Notes: generated by a model from the sequence alone, not told the origin. A DNA stretch of 64,000 nt from Halichondria panicea (GCF_963675165.1 NC_087377.1:7829122-7893121), one strand, 5' to 3'. Positions 32,701-44,513 are shown, counted from the stretch's first letter. Numbers and translations: made by a program.

Positions 32701-35700
32701 CGGCCTGAAATTGAAATTGAAATTGAACTGATACTCGTCGAAACAACTACTAGTAACCTACATTATATAGCGCCAAACTGGAAATATTGTTCTATTTATG
32801 CGCCACTGGAAAATTGTAATTAGTTATATAATATTAAATTAGGAGAAAGATGATAACTAGACATAAAATTATAGAATTCAGACCTGACCAATCAGATCAA
32901 GGATTGAAGGAAATTAAGGATGACAAGAAGCATATGCGTTCTATGCAGTCGGACGCATTTATATAGTCAACCTAACTATATGGCTGCTGTTAGTCAGTCA
33001 AGGAGCTGTAGTAAGTCAAGTTGACTGCACGAGTGCTCCTAGGCCACTTCTGGCTACTTGCAGTATCTAGAGTATCCACTTCCGTTCGTTGTGACGTCAT
33101 TGTTTTACCACCACAAACGCTGTTATCCATATCTGCGCATGCAGTCGACACCACAGGCCCACTTACCTGATGATAGTGCAGCCTGAGATCGAGGGTAAGC
33201 TCACGACTACATGCAAGCTGCAGAACTAGAGTGCATAGTGACTATTGCTGTTGCTGAGTCAGCTTATTCTGTTCTTGCGCTATGTTATGCTTATAAGCCA
33301 CCGACTGTGAAATTAATAATAATGCTGTTTGAGTTTAGAACTATTTCGAAAGGACCTTTGTTTATTTTGCTGTGGTGCTTAGCTAATTAGAAAGCACATG
33401 GACTGTACTCTTCCGATGGCCTCAAAAAATTCTTTAAAGCAGTAAACGTGCAGAAAGAACGCATGCCATTGAATATAGTCTCACAAGCCACGCTCGTTCA
33501 CATGAAGGGTTTGGCAACAGTGTGCACGTCCCCAGTGGAATTTAACCCAGTCCAGTTAAATTATATGGAATAAGCTCTGAATTGTTTATGTTGCAAATAA
33601 AAGAAAGAGTTGTACAGAAAATAAATGGCCGATTAACAGTTGACTTGTCCTGTTGGAAATGTGGTGTGTAGTGTTAGAAATCGTTTTATGTGAGATTATT
33701 CTCTTTTATGTCTGCAGGAACTAAACTAACATGTTAGGCATATTGATTTATTAAATTGCGATAGCTATTTAATCAATGAGACACTCAAGCTAGCGTTATT
33801 TATATGCATGTACAGTGTAGTATATACCTGCTTCTGTTATAACAATGCAAATTTTAAATATAGGTATAAAACCGTACCGTAATAATTGTTTCTTGTACAT
33901 GTACCTATATACAGTCCAGGCTACTCCAGGCCTCATACTGCCAGCAGAGAGAGAAATTGGACTGGGTTGTATACCAGAGGGCATGACTGTCAGTTATGAA
34001 TGCACTGTCACTGATCCAACAGATTCCCCTGTGGCCAATACAGTATGGCTGGGAACTGCCTTCAACTGTCATTCAGCAGCATCTGCTACAACGAACAATC
34101 GGATCACTCTAGCTCATAGTCAGTTTCAGCTTGGAGCTGTTGCTGGTGATTGTGGAGATTTGTCTGCAATGATTATCAGATTTATTGGAAATGAATACAC
34201 GTCAAGACTGGTTCTAACAAACACTACCGGGTTGAATGGAATGACTGTCATATGTACTTTGAGTGACAAAGCTGTTGGAAATGACACTGTCAAAATCGGA
34301 GGTGAGTATAACTACATGTATATCTACCTCACTGTGTCTAACTTTTGACAGCCTCTCCTCCTCCCCCTCGAATTTCCATGGTGGAGGTCACTTCTACTTC
34401 ATCCTTCACTGTCAGTTGGACCCCGCCCTCCGATATCAGCAATGTAGGGAGCTACGTGTTCACTGTGACTGGAGAGGACTGTGGATGTGTAAACACCAAT
34501 GTCAGTTCTGACATAACTAGTGTGATATGTTCTGATTACATGGTCAATGGTCAAACCTGCTACTTTGAAGTCAGTACTATCTCTAAAGACTGTGGTTTCA
34601 ACAGTGAATCTGTGAATGAATCTGTGTCATTGATGGGTAAGCACTAAGTACATGTAGCTTACTTGTCAGTTTGTCATCAGTCTAGCTGCGTGTACATTTT
34701 GTAGTGCCTCCCACACCCGAACACTTCATGGTAACGTTTACTGAAGATGAATTAATAGTGGTGGGATTCATGCAGCCAGTAAGTTAAGATGTGAGGAAAT
34801 AACTGTTTAAAACTATTTGATTAGATTGTTCCCCATCTTGCTATAACCTACACTGTGATGGTTGGAACCAACTTTTCAAGGAATTTCACTGAAGTGACTT
34901 GTAACGACACAAGCAGAAGATGTAATCTCACAATCCCTAATCCTAGCAACAGTTACAATGTCAGTGTCGTGGCCTCTAACATATTTGGCTCTGGACCTCC
35001 TGCACTTTATTTTGGTAAGATGTTAGATCCCTCCTACATGTACCCTTGCAATATAACTGTTGTGTTGCTTGACCCATGCACAGAATGCAATCCAGAAGAT
35101 CTTGGTAGTAACCAGACTTCTCTCCGTGGACAAGGAATGGTCAATGTATCTAACGGACTAATTCACTACAGTGGTGTGTCTCCTGACTCTATTGCAACGT
35201 TACAATGCAATGATGGGTACAGAGCAAATTCCTTCCTCAACAGGACGTGCATGTTTGATGGACAATGGAGTGAGGGGGCATTGGAATGCGTTATAGTGGA
35301 TGGAGAAACTATTTCGCCTCGTAAGTTAGAATTGTCTTTCTTGTTACATTCATCGTGCGTTATTGATATCAACCAATGTCTTTCATTCTATTGTATCGTG
35401 GTGCTTTGGAAATTACGATACATACACTTCTTCGAGTTACATTGACTTTGATTGAGGTGTTTGTAAATTGAGAAGCCCTCATCTTTGAAACCAGTATGGA
35501 CAAAGCCATATTTTTTTCTTAGATACCATGCCTGCCTGTCCTCTTTACTGTGCTGTTTTGGTTGGCGTTTCCGTGCTCATATTGATAATCGTTTGCATTG
35601 CAATTGCACTCTACATTCTAAAGAAGTCCGGAAGAGAATGCTTCGCATCAATCAACACTTCTGATAAGATTCAACTTTGTGCAGTCAATCGAGAGTAAGC

Positions 35701-36625
35701 CTGTTTTTTCATCAATCATAATTATTCTATACCTATTTATAGGAGCCCAACCACAAATGAATCACCACTCTCCTCAGTTGATACGCAACCATCGAATGCC
35801 AAGATAAACGTAAACAGGTATATAAAATTATCTGAAAATCACATAGTCAACTGCAGATTATCATGTTTTGTCTACAGGAGCGAGCCATCCGAATCCGCTC
35901 AGGTGGATACCTATGCAAACCCTGAAGACTTCATTAAAACACCACCACTCATGCATCCACGAAAGCAGAACGAGGGGGCAGAGGATCAGAGGGATGTAGA
36001 GATCACTGAAGCGCCGGTGAGCCACAATTACTTGTCAGTATGTGTTCCTCATGTTTTTTAATAGGTCGGTCATATATAACCTTGGGTGTCACTATGGTCG
36101 TGCGGCTTAAAGTTAGCTTGTTTTGGCTATGACTGTATATAATTATAAGACTTGTAGTCTCTTTGTCTATATAATTATAGCTAGTTGCGGACATACGTAC
36201 ATGTACATGTAGGTGTAGCATCGATATAATTATACATGTAACTAACCATTTAACCCTTCATCGTGTATAATGATGCGACTATTATAATTGGCTTATTCTT
36301 GAACAGAATCTGATCACAGGCCTTGGTGCATCAAGCATGGCAAATCCCACTCAACAGGTATATATATACATAATAATGTCTTCGATATAATTATTTATAC
36401 AGTCATGTATATATATAGGAACCAATCTTGCTAAGCATTTGTGATGGTCCAATTAGAATAAAGCGAAATGAAGCGTATGATCCAGTGACATTGCTGACTG
36501 AAAATGATGCCTACAATATTTTAAATATCAGAAGCGGTACGTGCAGTCAGATGACGGAAAGAAATTCTAGTCCACCCCACATATATGATGAGCCGATGCT
36601 TCTAACTCGTATACCAGCTGTGTGA
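29706..36625 (+). CDS. Receptor copy B: Ig-like/FN3/FN3/Sushi/TM with tyrosine tail
   Basis: Twelve exons summing to 1902 nt, an open 633-residue protein: 29706-29744, 29849-29894, 33915-34301, 34352-34636, 34705-34778, 34825-35014, 35084-35320, 35523-35694, 35743-35817, 35878-36016, 36307-36357, 36419-36625. Residues 1-28 form a signal peptide (MSKQINSRILTNLVLWAIYI..); 29-157 Ig-like; 158-252 FN3 (FTVSWTPPSD); 253-340 second FN3; 341-419 Sushi/CCP with Cys342, 382, 396, 409 and Trp402; 429-453 membrane helix, then KK. The tail has YANP at Tyr514 (pYxN type) and YDPV-x8-YNIL at Tyr585/Tyr597, an ITAM-like spacing, plus YDEP at 621. Extracellular module exons are phase 1-1. The 4-kb second intron is swollen by repeats (copy A: 487 bp). 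Probably a type I surface receptor; ligand unknown. The exon model is by eye. Confidence 0.85.
30361..31251. mobile_element. hAT-like element in receptor B intron 2
   Basis: Ends CAGTGGCGTAGGAAG and CTTCCTACGCCACTG, with CTTAG on both sides as a partial target duplication. The interior has a second inverted pair (AGAGGAGGTACGAC.. / ..GTCGTACCTCCTCT). No transposase. The undisrupted target sequence (CACACTACTTAGACAGAATC) occurs in a tandem copy at about 31630. Confidence 0.75.
31252..31890. repeat. Tandem duplication inside receptor B intron 2
   Basis: GGCCATTTGGGACACAGCACAC occurs at about 30332 and 31617; segments with GCATGAAAAA.TGCT, TTTCCAAATGA.ACT.ACCATC and CAATAAGTTTCCCGGG occur at 31288-31436 and again at 31700-31840. 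The unit is roughly 0.4 kb without the hAT-like insertion. Short open frames here do not hold across both copies. Confidence 0.6.
31891..33914. other. Rest of receptor B intron 2: repeat remnants
   Basis: Contains the GGCCTGGGATCGAGG-type MITE ends (32075-32205, 33170-33195), an S-family repeat (32298-32540, ATGCCGCGGTGCGCATGCCC head and TG run), a GAAATT trinucleotide-style run near 32707-32727 and anonymous AT-rich DNA. No exon with receptor-like coding was found, consistent with the phase-1 join of exon 2 to the exon at 33915. Confidence 0.5.
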
Positions 36626-36924
36626 TTTGTTACAAACTATCGCACTGAAACGATTTATAATTAGTTTTATACCCGCGCACTGACTTATTGAACTGTTGTA
36701 CATAATTATGACTTCTATAAAGCTTCAGGTGTATGTAGATTTATACAGTAACTTTTAAAGACCTCGTGCAGGTATTAAGACTAGTGCTCAGTGATATATA
36801 TATTATGAAAATATCTAAAATGCTGTCTCAAAATGAGTTCACAGCCATTATAATTATAAACGCAATCCATTATATTGAAACTAACCCTTCACAGCTGTTT
36901 CTTTGAGCATGCATGCGTGCAGGT
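36626..36924. other. 3' flank of receptor B
   Basis: No coding stretch. Contains palindromic ATAATTAT and CATGCATGCGTGCAG strings. No clear AATAAA with GT-rich downstream element was identified, so the transcript end is not placed. Confidence 0.4.
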
Positions 36925-37561
36925 GTGACTCTATTGCAACGTTACAATGCAATGATGAGTACAGAGCACTCTCCCTCCTCAACAGGACCTGCGTGTTTGG
37001 TGGACGATGGAGTGATGATGCATTGGAGTGTGTATAGTGGATGCAGGTAAGTTAGATTGTCTTTCTCGTTACATTATGCAACATCGATATCTCAATACCT
37101 TTCATACTATTCGTAGTGCTTTAGAAAATAAATTACGTACATTCAGCCTATTGTGGAGTTACATTGACTTTTAAATGTAGGTTTTATTGTTATGTTCTGC
37201 TTGATGTGTTTTATGGAAGTTGAGAAGCCCTCAACTTTGCCTATTTTTTCTCAGAAATCACGACTTCCTGTCCTCTGTACTGTGCCAGCTGTTTTGGTTG
37301 ATGTTTTTGTTGGAACCATGGTCATGTTAATAATCGTTTGTATTGCAATTGCACTCGGCATTCTGAAGATCTATGGAAAAGGAAGCATCGCTTCAAACAA
37401 AACGTCTCAATTTCAGGCAGTCAATCGAGAGTGATCCAGTAAAATGAGTTTCTTCATCGATCATTGTGATATTCTGTACTTAATAGGAGTCCAACTACAA
37501 ATGAATCACCACTTTCCCCAGTCGACAAGCAACCATCAAAAGAAAAGATAAATATACACAG
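36925..37561 (+). pseudogene. Receptor fragment C1 (Sushi remnant to juxtamembrane)
   Basis: A partial Sushi exon (about 36928-37047; CTCAACAGGACCTGCGTGTT) ends in a TAG right after the last cysteine codon. A membrane exon follows (about 37257-37431) with an in-frame-looking hydrophobic run ending IIVCIAIALGIL, but its donor is GTGATC, not the GTAAGT/C of the paralogues. The next tail exon (37488-37560) is intact-looking. All exons 5' of Sushi are absent. A truncated tandem copy of receptor B's 3' half. Confidence 0.8.
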
Positions 37562-37599
37562 GTGAGTTGCTATAATCAACAGATTATCATAATTATGCA

Positions 37600-38340
37600 A
37601 GTTTTGGAAAACTACTATTTCGCCTCATAAGTTAGAATTGTCTTTCTTGTTACTTGATCAAATTCGTTGTTCAATATCTACTTCCTTCCCAATGCCTTTC
37701 GAATTATTGTTATAATGCGTTGTTATTATGCGTTTTAAGTAAATGTAAGTTGAGAAGCCCTCATCTTTGAAACCAGTATGGACAAAACGATTTTCTTTTC
37801 TCAGGTATCACGCCTGCCTGTCCTCTGTACTGTGCTGTTTTGGTTGGTGTTTTTGTGTCTGTAACCATGGTCGTGTTGATAATCGTTTGTATTGCAATTG
37901 CACTCTACATTCTGAAGAAGTATGGAAGAGAATGCTTCGTTTCAATCAACATGTCGAAACGGTTCAATTTCAAGCCAATCGGGAGTAAGTTTTAATCTAG
38001 TAAAAATGATTGAGTTTCTTCATCGATCATTGATTCTATACTTAGGAGTCCTATCACAAATAAATCACCACTTTCCCCAGTCGATACGCAGCCATCAAAA
38101 GCCAAGATTAATGTCAACATGTGAGTATTTATATTATGTACTCTATAATCAACTGTAGATTATCTGATATAATTTTGTCTACAGGAGCGAGCCATCCCAA
38201 TCCGCTTAGGTAGATACGTATGCAAACCCTGAGGACTTCATTAAAACACCACCACACATGCATCCACGAAAGAAAGAGGTGGGCAGAGGATCAAGGGGAA
38301 GTTCTTACTGTAGAGATCACTAATGAAGAAGTGCCGGTGA
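37600..38340 (+). pseudogene. Receptor fragment C2 (membrane and tail exons)
   Basis: Starts with the tail end of a Sushi exon (ACTACTATTTCGCCTC, donor changed to ATAAG), then a membrane exon (37806-37985), tail exon 38047-38120 and tail exon 38186-38334. A single-base loss (ATGTCGAAACGG against ATGTCTGAAAAGG in copy A) shifts the frame after the membrane segment, and GCTTAG replaces GCTCAG in the last exon. Its flank continues into the 38335-43330 duplication, so C2 pairs with copy A's 3' end. Confidence 0.8.
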
Positions 38341-39003
38341 GCCATGATTACTTGTTGGTATGTGTTGTTTTAAATTTATGTCCATCGTATGTAACTTTGG
38401 GTGTCGTTATTGTCGTGGTTTAAAGGTGGCTTGTTTTGCCTAGTACGCTGTATCGGTCGTAGTCTTTTTGTAATTGCGGACATACATGTACATGTAAGTG
38501 TAGCAGCATAATTGTCGATATTGATAGCTCTATTTAAGTGCATGAGAACACATGTGTTCATAGAGCAGCTTGTCACTGTTGTGTAGTGTTGGTATTTAGC
38601 TTTGTATACAGTATAGACATGCGTTAGTGTTGACATTATTATGAGCTCCAGGAAATGGAGTCATGAATTGAAACTACAACATTACTGATTTCATAGAAAA
38701 TTCTGTTGTATAAACTTATAATGGTTTGTGTACTAAAAAGCGATTATCTGCACCTTGGCTACTTTGTTTCCCTGTATGATAGCAAATCTATCCATTGTTT
38801 TGCTGTTGTGATTGTTGAGTTTCACTTTCCTACGAATACGAATCACTGCAGTTGATTGTTGAGTTTCACAACTACTATAAGGATATCGAGTGTCTGTAAA
38901 AAAAAACAAAGATTTGACTTGTGACGGAATGTCAATTTAATCTAGCTGTATGACTGCATGTATTTAATTATGGTGATCCGTTAGTGTTGTACTAGCTGCT
39001 ATA

Positions 39004-39355
39004 ATTATGCCTCGAGGCGTAGCCGCACGAGGGATACGGTAAAGCTGACTGTGTGTCTGTGTGTCTGTTCCAGCTGTAACTGCTCAACGGTTGCAATGCG
39101 ACGAAAGCTAACAGCTTCTATAGGCTTCTAGCCACGTTCTCTGGATTTTGATTCGTGGATTAGTAAACTAAAGCTTCTTTCTCGAGTTATGGCTAGTTTG
39201 ACTCACATTGAAGGCTGTTGCAGTCTCTTCAGAATCTTTCATAGCATCATCTGTCCGCACAAACTTTCTATTCAACATATGAGTTAGCCTTGTACTAAAG
39301 CGCTAGCTTTTTGTTAGACAATACTCAGAAAATATCTGTTAAAACAGCTAGCTAG
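39004..39355 (+). repeat. S-variant hairpin-headed repeat, uninterrupted copy
   Basis: Runs from ATGCCTCGAGGCGTAGCCGC (39007) to AAAACAGCTAGCTAGCAG. It is the reference for the split copy at 23496-25085. Inserted in the 38-43 kb duplication only. Confidence 0.7.
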
Positions 39356-39560
39356 CAGTAGCCTAGTTGGGCGTGGCCCGACCGTCTCCCTGACGGGAGG
39401 TCGGGTTGCAAGCCTATCTGGGATTTGTTCTAGCGCCCTATCAGATTGCAGCATTTTTCACGTGCTTGGTTACACTTCCGTTTGCATCTAGTTGCGAAAC
39501 CGCATGTAGTATGCTGTGGTTTACACGTCATCATGTCGGTTAACACCCACTTGAGAAGAA
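39356..39560. mobile_element. Solo fragment of the helicase-transposon terminal repeat
   Basis: TAGTTGGGCGTGGCCCGACC, the hairpin CCGTCTCCCTGACGGGAGG and GGGATTTGT match the 15832-15900 arm; GGTTAACACCCACTTG matches 15942-15957. No helicase sequence. Either an end fragment or a non-autonomous derivative. Confidence 0.65.
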
Positions 39561-39709
39561 GATACTTTTAGCTACAATAATAGCTAGCATTGTTTCATGT
39601 TCTCTTTTCATTGATAATCATTGCTAGTTACAAAAATAATGTAGTGATGAGAAATAATATCTTATGAATTATTCATGAGCAATTAGTATACCGTAACCTT
39701 AACTAGTAG

Positions 39710-40120
39710 TACTTATTACCCATGGCCGCTCACGCGGCCATGGGTATACGTAGTTAGTCACGCGCCTCGGGTATACGTAGTAGTACGTCCGTTTGTTTGT
39801 CATAATAATATGTGAGTCTACTCACCTGGATGCCACAGCACTGCGTTTACAGCATGGATAGCCTCTACACAACCAGCTATTAGTGGCAGATTTCGATGTT
39901 AAAGCTTTGTTGTCACATAAAAGTCAGCAAAAGCTAAGAATTAAGCTAAACTTGCACGTTGCCTAGCTCTACACGCAACCTTTATTCGAGATAGATCTAC
40001 GTAATCCGTTACCGGTCTCCATTAAAAGTAGGTTGTTGCTTCTTTAATACCCCTCTGATCTATGTATTCAGATTATGTCAACAGCCGAGGGTTAGCACTT
40101 CAGTGCTCTAGTAATAATTA
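39710..40120 (-). mobile_element. Hairpin-ended repeat, copy in the receptor C2 flank
   Basis: TTACCCATGGCCGCTCACGC..CATGGGT hairpin head, the TGCGTTTACAGCATGGATAG unit, and GCACTTCAGTGCTCTAG tail followed by T. Same insertion as 10841-11243. Confidence 0.75.
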
Positions 40121-40361
40121 AGTTGCTGGGCATTGTACCTTGCATTCATTAAAGATCGCCACCTTCCATCAAAGGCATGGGGTATTTTATCTATAATTAT
40201 AGCTTACTGCTATGTGACTGTTTGCATGCATGGCGATAAAAGTGAGTTCCTAAACAATATTTACATATACTTCTGTAATCATGTAGCGTACAATGCACAT
40301 GACTAGGAATTTTGTTGAAGGAACAAGTTTAAAATGCATGATTGTACATGTACCATCTACA

Positions 40362-40727
40362 GTGGCATATAGCCAGGGGGTGGCAAAGGGGGCAAATGCC
40401 TCCCCTTTTTCTGGATCTCTACTGCTCTGCTCAAGTTATTGTATCTGATTATCTTGCTGAGCACTCCCTTTCTTCGGAATCTTGCTGCAGTTAGCTAGCT
40501 AGCAAAACGATTTAGTCTAAACTGTGAGCTATTCTGGTCTAAATCTATAGACGTAGACAGTTCTTGTTCTTTGCTAAACGTACTTCTTCTATGCAAATAA
40601 AACATCAGGCCACACCCAACTAATAGAGAAGTCAATTATGTAAGAAGCGTGGCTTCCGGTCAAAATTTCGGCGCTGCGCGGCTGATAAGTTTTGCCCCCT
40701 CTTCCAAAAAATCCTGGCTACGCTCCT
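40362..40727. mobile_element. hAT-like MITE
   Basis: CAGTGGCATATAGCCAGGGGG at the left, CCTGGCTACGCTCCTG at the right, subterminal GGCAAAGGGGGCAAATGCC/GCCCCCTC. ATCTA flanks both ends as a partial target duplication; the empty site is seen at 11527 (GTACCATCTGTTATACAAC). Confidence 0.8.
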
Positions 40728-41654
40728 GATCTATTGTACAACATAACTATACAGGTATAGTTATGTTGTCTACATGTACATATATTATAGTCCTCTTTTA
40801 AATGGTAATATCTATGTACGTGCCCCACCTATCACAAAATGTGATGCAACATGGACAAATACTTGTGTGCACATTATGTATTGTCATTGTTGAACATAAT
40901 TATTGTGGTTCCAGTAAATACCAAGGGAATAATTAGTATATCCTTGGTAGTTTTCAGTATAAATCTAGATGTACTCTTACTTTACCATGCAAGCTAGGTT
41001 ATGATTTGAATGTCACATCAACTATTATACTCATCTGCATACATGTATACCAAAGTTTGGCTTTTTCAGATCATGAGGATATATAATTATAGTAAGATAT
41101 AGACAGGGGCAAAACAAAAGCTTTCGAATCGTCAGCTATGTTATTATTTTGAGAAGAAGAGGATATGTGCAGAAACACCTTTACTATACCAGTGTGAGCT
41201 GTTCTGCATGGTTCAACTCCTGCATGGCGGTCAGAACTGCGAAAGGTAAAATGGCTTACAAAGATTGTTGATTCCGCAGTACTCCTCTGCATGAATGACC
41301 CCTCATTGAGTGGTGAGTTTGGCTTGTTAATATTATTGCAAATGTGTATGCCCACGTTGATTATATAGTGTCCATCTTAACCCCTCAAGTGATAAAGCTT
41401 TTCTCCTGTAGATAAGTGAATTAAGCTTTGCACATTACCTATAATGCATTTTATACAGGAGAAAGACCTCGAGCTCTCAGCTGTGAGAGTATGCCGATAA
41501 CCTCTACCAACGGCCCCCACAAAAAAAGAAGAGAAAGCTTATTCGAAACACAAGTGTGCTATGTGTGATGAGTGCCAATCCCATGTAGCCTATAACTACC
41601 CTATATCGATCATGAGCATAAACTTTCTTGTAGAGTATTATGTTATAGTTAATT

Positions 41655-42230
41655 ACTAGGCAACCAGTCAACAACTGATTTATTTACTGCAAAAACAGCA
41701 AAACAGTCATTTGAACATCAATGGAGACAGTCAAACTTGCTCTCACAGCCACTTGTGCCTCAGAAAATGCAGTTAGAACAGTTACAGCTGTCAGGTATGA
41801 GAGCTAGCTAGGTTCTAGACTACTGGAAGCTAAAACTTTGACCAGAACCGCCCACCACCAATATTCAGCAGCTGCCGTTTCAAATTAGTATTGCACAAGT
41901 CTACCAACACTGCTCTACCTCTGAGCCACAGCTTGACTAGAAAAACAGAGCAAGGATTGAACTGCAGTGTTTCAAGCCTCATGAACATGTAATAAGTAGC
42001 TTAGACTGCTAGCTAGCTCAGGTCAATATGACAATAGCACAAAACATAGTCTACAAGCCTTTTTGCATGCTGTATTGCTATTTTACTGTGTACAAATTGT
42101 CAAGATGATTCAAAAGTTGAATAGTGCTTGTAGGAAGTAAAAATATGAGCCATATTCCATACTTCCCTGGGGGAAGTAAAATATGGCTCATATTCACTGG
42201 AAATCACCTAGGATACGGACTGAATCAGTA
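41655..42230 (+). repeat. 575-bp dispersed repeat, near-identical to 59640-60225
   Basis: Inverted copy of 59640-60225 with very few differences by eye (for example CAATATGACAATAGC against CAATACGACAATAGC). Ends carry a short inverted motif (TTATTTACTG / CAGTAAATAA). Contains a tRNA A-box-like GTGGCTCAGAGGTAGAGC on the minus strand. The empty site in the first duplication copy lies near 12430. High identity implies recent spread. Confidence 0.75.
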
Positions 42231-43041
42231 AATAAGTGCAGTTATAGGCTTGGTGTCCTGTTAACATGTGTGGACTTATACAAGGAGTTCTCCTACTTAT
42301 ACCAAAAGAGTGCAACAGCTGCGTAATGCATGTATCTAAAATTGAATAGAATTGTGATAGCTGCAAAGAGATATAAGAGTGCAGACTTAATAGTGATTGT
42401 ATTTTGGGGCAATGATGCTATCCTATACAGGAGAGATAGAGTGCAGTACAGACTAATAGTGAGTTGTATATGTATGCCCTCTTCTCTTTTATACACCCTT
42501 ACTTATTAATTATGGCATTATACTATAGAGGTGCTGTATCTGCAGTCTCTTTAAAAGGAATGATTTAACGACGCACACAGCTTGATGTAGTATAGCATAA
42601 GTTATAATGGGGGGAAATGATGCAAAGTATTCTTGAAATGGTTCCTCTCCTACAGGTATTTCTGCCACTCCTGGTGTGTTCTGTAGCCCAGCTAAGGTGT
42701 TTTATTGTATACTTAGAACTTGTTACGTTTTGGGATGGTTTGGGGACTAACCACTGCATTTACCTCAGATACCCTCCCACCCATGTGAGTATAGTGACTG
42801 CGGTACAAAACTCAATACAACATGCAGATGTACAGATTGTCAATAGTAATTCACCTTAATTGATTGCACACATTGCGAGGATTTTCACCTTTCCCAAGCT
42901 TCAGTGACATGGTCACCACGACTCACCAGTGCTCTATATGTGTCTCGTTTTTCTCCCAAAGTTGGTGCTTATCAGTGTACGTACTCTACTTTTAATAGAT
43001 CGGCTTGCTTATTATATATAGTGTCCAGTCCTAGTTGGTTA

Positions 43042-43560
43042 ATTATGCCTCTGTGCGCATGCGCAAGCGAGGTATGCATTAGTGTGTCTGTGTAGACTGC
43101 TACATGCAGCTGCTCAAGGATCAATGAACTGTAAGTAAGAATTTCTATAGGCTTCTAGTTAACGGTTTCTTGGATTTTAATCCGTGGATTTGATAATAAT
43201 CGGTCACCAGTGCTCTATATGTGGCCAATTTAGGATCGTTTTCCTTCCAAAGTTGGTGCTTCTCTACTCTAATAGATCGGCTTGCTTACTAGCGTCCAGT
43301 CCCAGTTGGTTAATTATGACTCGGTGCGCATGCGCAAGCGAGGTATACGTTAGAGTGTTTGTGTGTGTGTGTGTCTGTGCATGTGTCTGCATGTGTAAAC
43401 TGTTACAGCTGCTCAAGGATCAATAAACTGTAAGTAAGAGTTCTATAGGCTTCTAGTTAACGTTTTAATTCGTAGATTTGCAAAATAATGCTTCCGGTTC
43501 TCGAGTTATGCCTATTTGGAATGCTATATATTGCAGCCTTTTCAAAAGAGTGCGTAGCAA
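43042..43560 (+). repeat. Two S-family repeats in tandem with local duplication
   Basis: ATGCCTCTGTGCGCATGCGC at 43046 and ATGACTCGGTGCGCATGCGC at 43316, each followed by the S body. Between them GGTCACCAGTGCTCTATATG.GGCCAATTTAGGATCG repeats the 13.1-kb fragment, so a roughly 270-bp block was duplicated here. Confidence 0.65.
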
Positions 43561-44513
43561 ACGTTGTCCATGGAGTGTTGCTACGCTTTTTGCCCTAAAA
43601 ACGAAGCCGGTTTTTTCAGCCGCATTGCATTGGTACCATGAATTGAAGCAATTTACGTACTATCTCACTATAATGCTGAATGGTAGACAAGCATGCAGTA
43701 ATCAACCTAGCCTCTTATCGAGATATAGGCAGCTTATACTTTCGCACCACTCTCCTCCACAACTTTCTATATCCTAGTAGACTTCCTGAACCCTGCAACT
43801 CTTTCTGCGAATGTGATATTGACTTATACAAGGTCAACTACATTACAGAAATTGCTTCAATAATAGCCAGTAGCCGTCTCCTATAGTCAAGGGATTACGT
43901 CTCCTCAATCTTAGATTACGCAGTACTCTTTTTAAATGTCTCAAGGAGATAGAGATCCCATGTTGAGCATAATTATAGGAATTCTCTGATTGTTTCGTAT
44001 GTGTATCCTTTATAAAAGTACGTCTTAATAATCCTATTCCTGCTTGATTCAGACATGCATGTAGACTTGTCTAGTACTGTACTAGTATAGATCTAGTACA
44101 GTGCAGTACTGTTCACATAATAATTATAGTATCTATGCGGAAGTCTTGCCATGCGTGCTATGCCCAAAACGGATGGGTCAAAGGTCAAAGTTGCTTGTGC
44201 ACTGGAACCTGGAGAAATTTAAAGCTTGAACCTTAATGACCTGGGGATGTCCCTAATGGGCTTCCGTAAAAATGGGACTTACTCCCAGTGAAAACTAATT
44301 TTAGTTATTGGTATCTTTGATTTTATGATCATGCTGCATGGCATTAGATGTTGTTAAACTGAGTATATCCAGCTATATATATACAACTGGATACCCTCGA
44401 GCTCACACCTTAATTGATTCGTCAAATTGGTAACATTAAAATTCGTCACCAAATTTACTCGCTATATATACGGCTTATTATAATCACAACCATCCAATTA
44501 TGTGCTTATACAG
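43561..44513. other. No supported gene
   Basis: Anonymous DNA between the duplication and the kinase locus. An imperfect palindrome (GTACTAGTATAGATCTAGTAC, 44080-44110) is present. Open frames up to 99 codons have no recognisable motif. Upstream exons of the kinase gene may lie here but none could be supported. Confidence 0.35.

Larger units (their letters stand above)
38335..43330 (+). repeat. Segmental duplication, downstream of receptor fragment C2
   Basis: Second copy of 9758-13300, expanded by four insertions absent from the first: the S-variant repeat (39004-39355), a helicase-transposon end fragment (39356-39560), a hAT-like MITE (40362-40727) and the 575-bp repeat (41655-42230). These give a direct relative date: all inserted after the duplication. 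No conserved open frame spans both copies. Confidence 0.75.

Noticed and set aside
37767..37988. Cysteine-rich open frame (also at 8987-9178)
   Set aside because: Out-of-frame reading of the receptor membrane exon. The correct frame gives the hydrophobic helix and joins neighbouring exons in phase.
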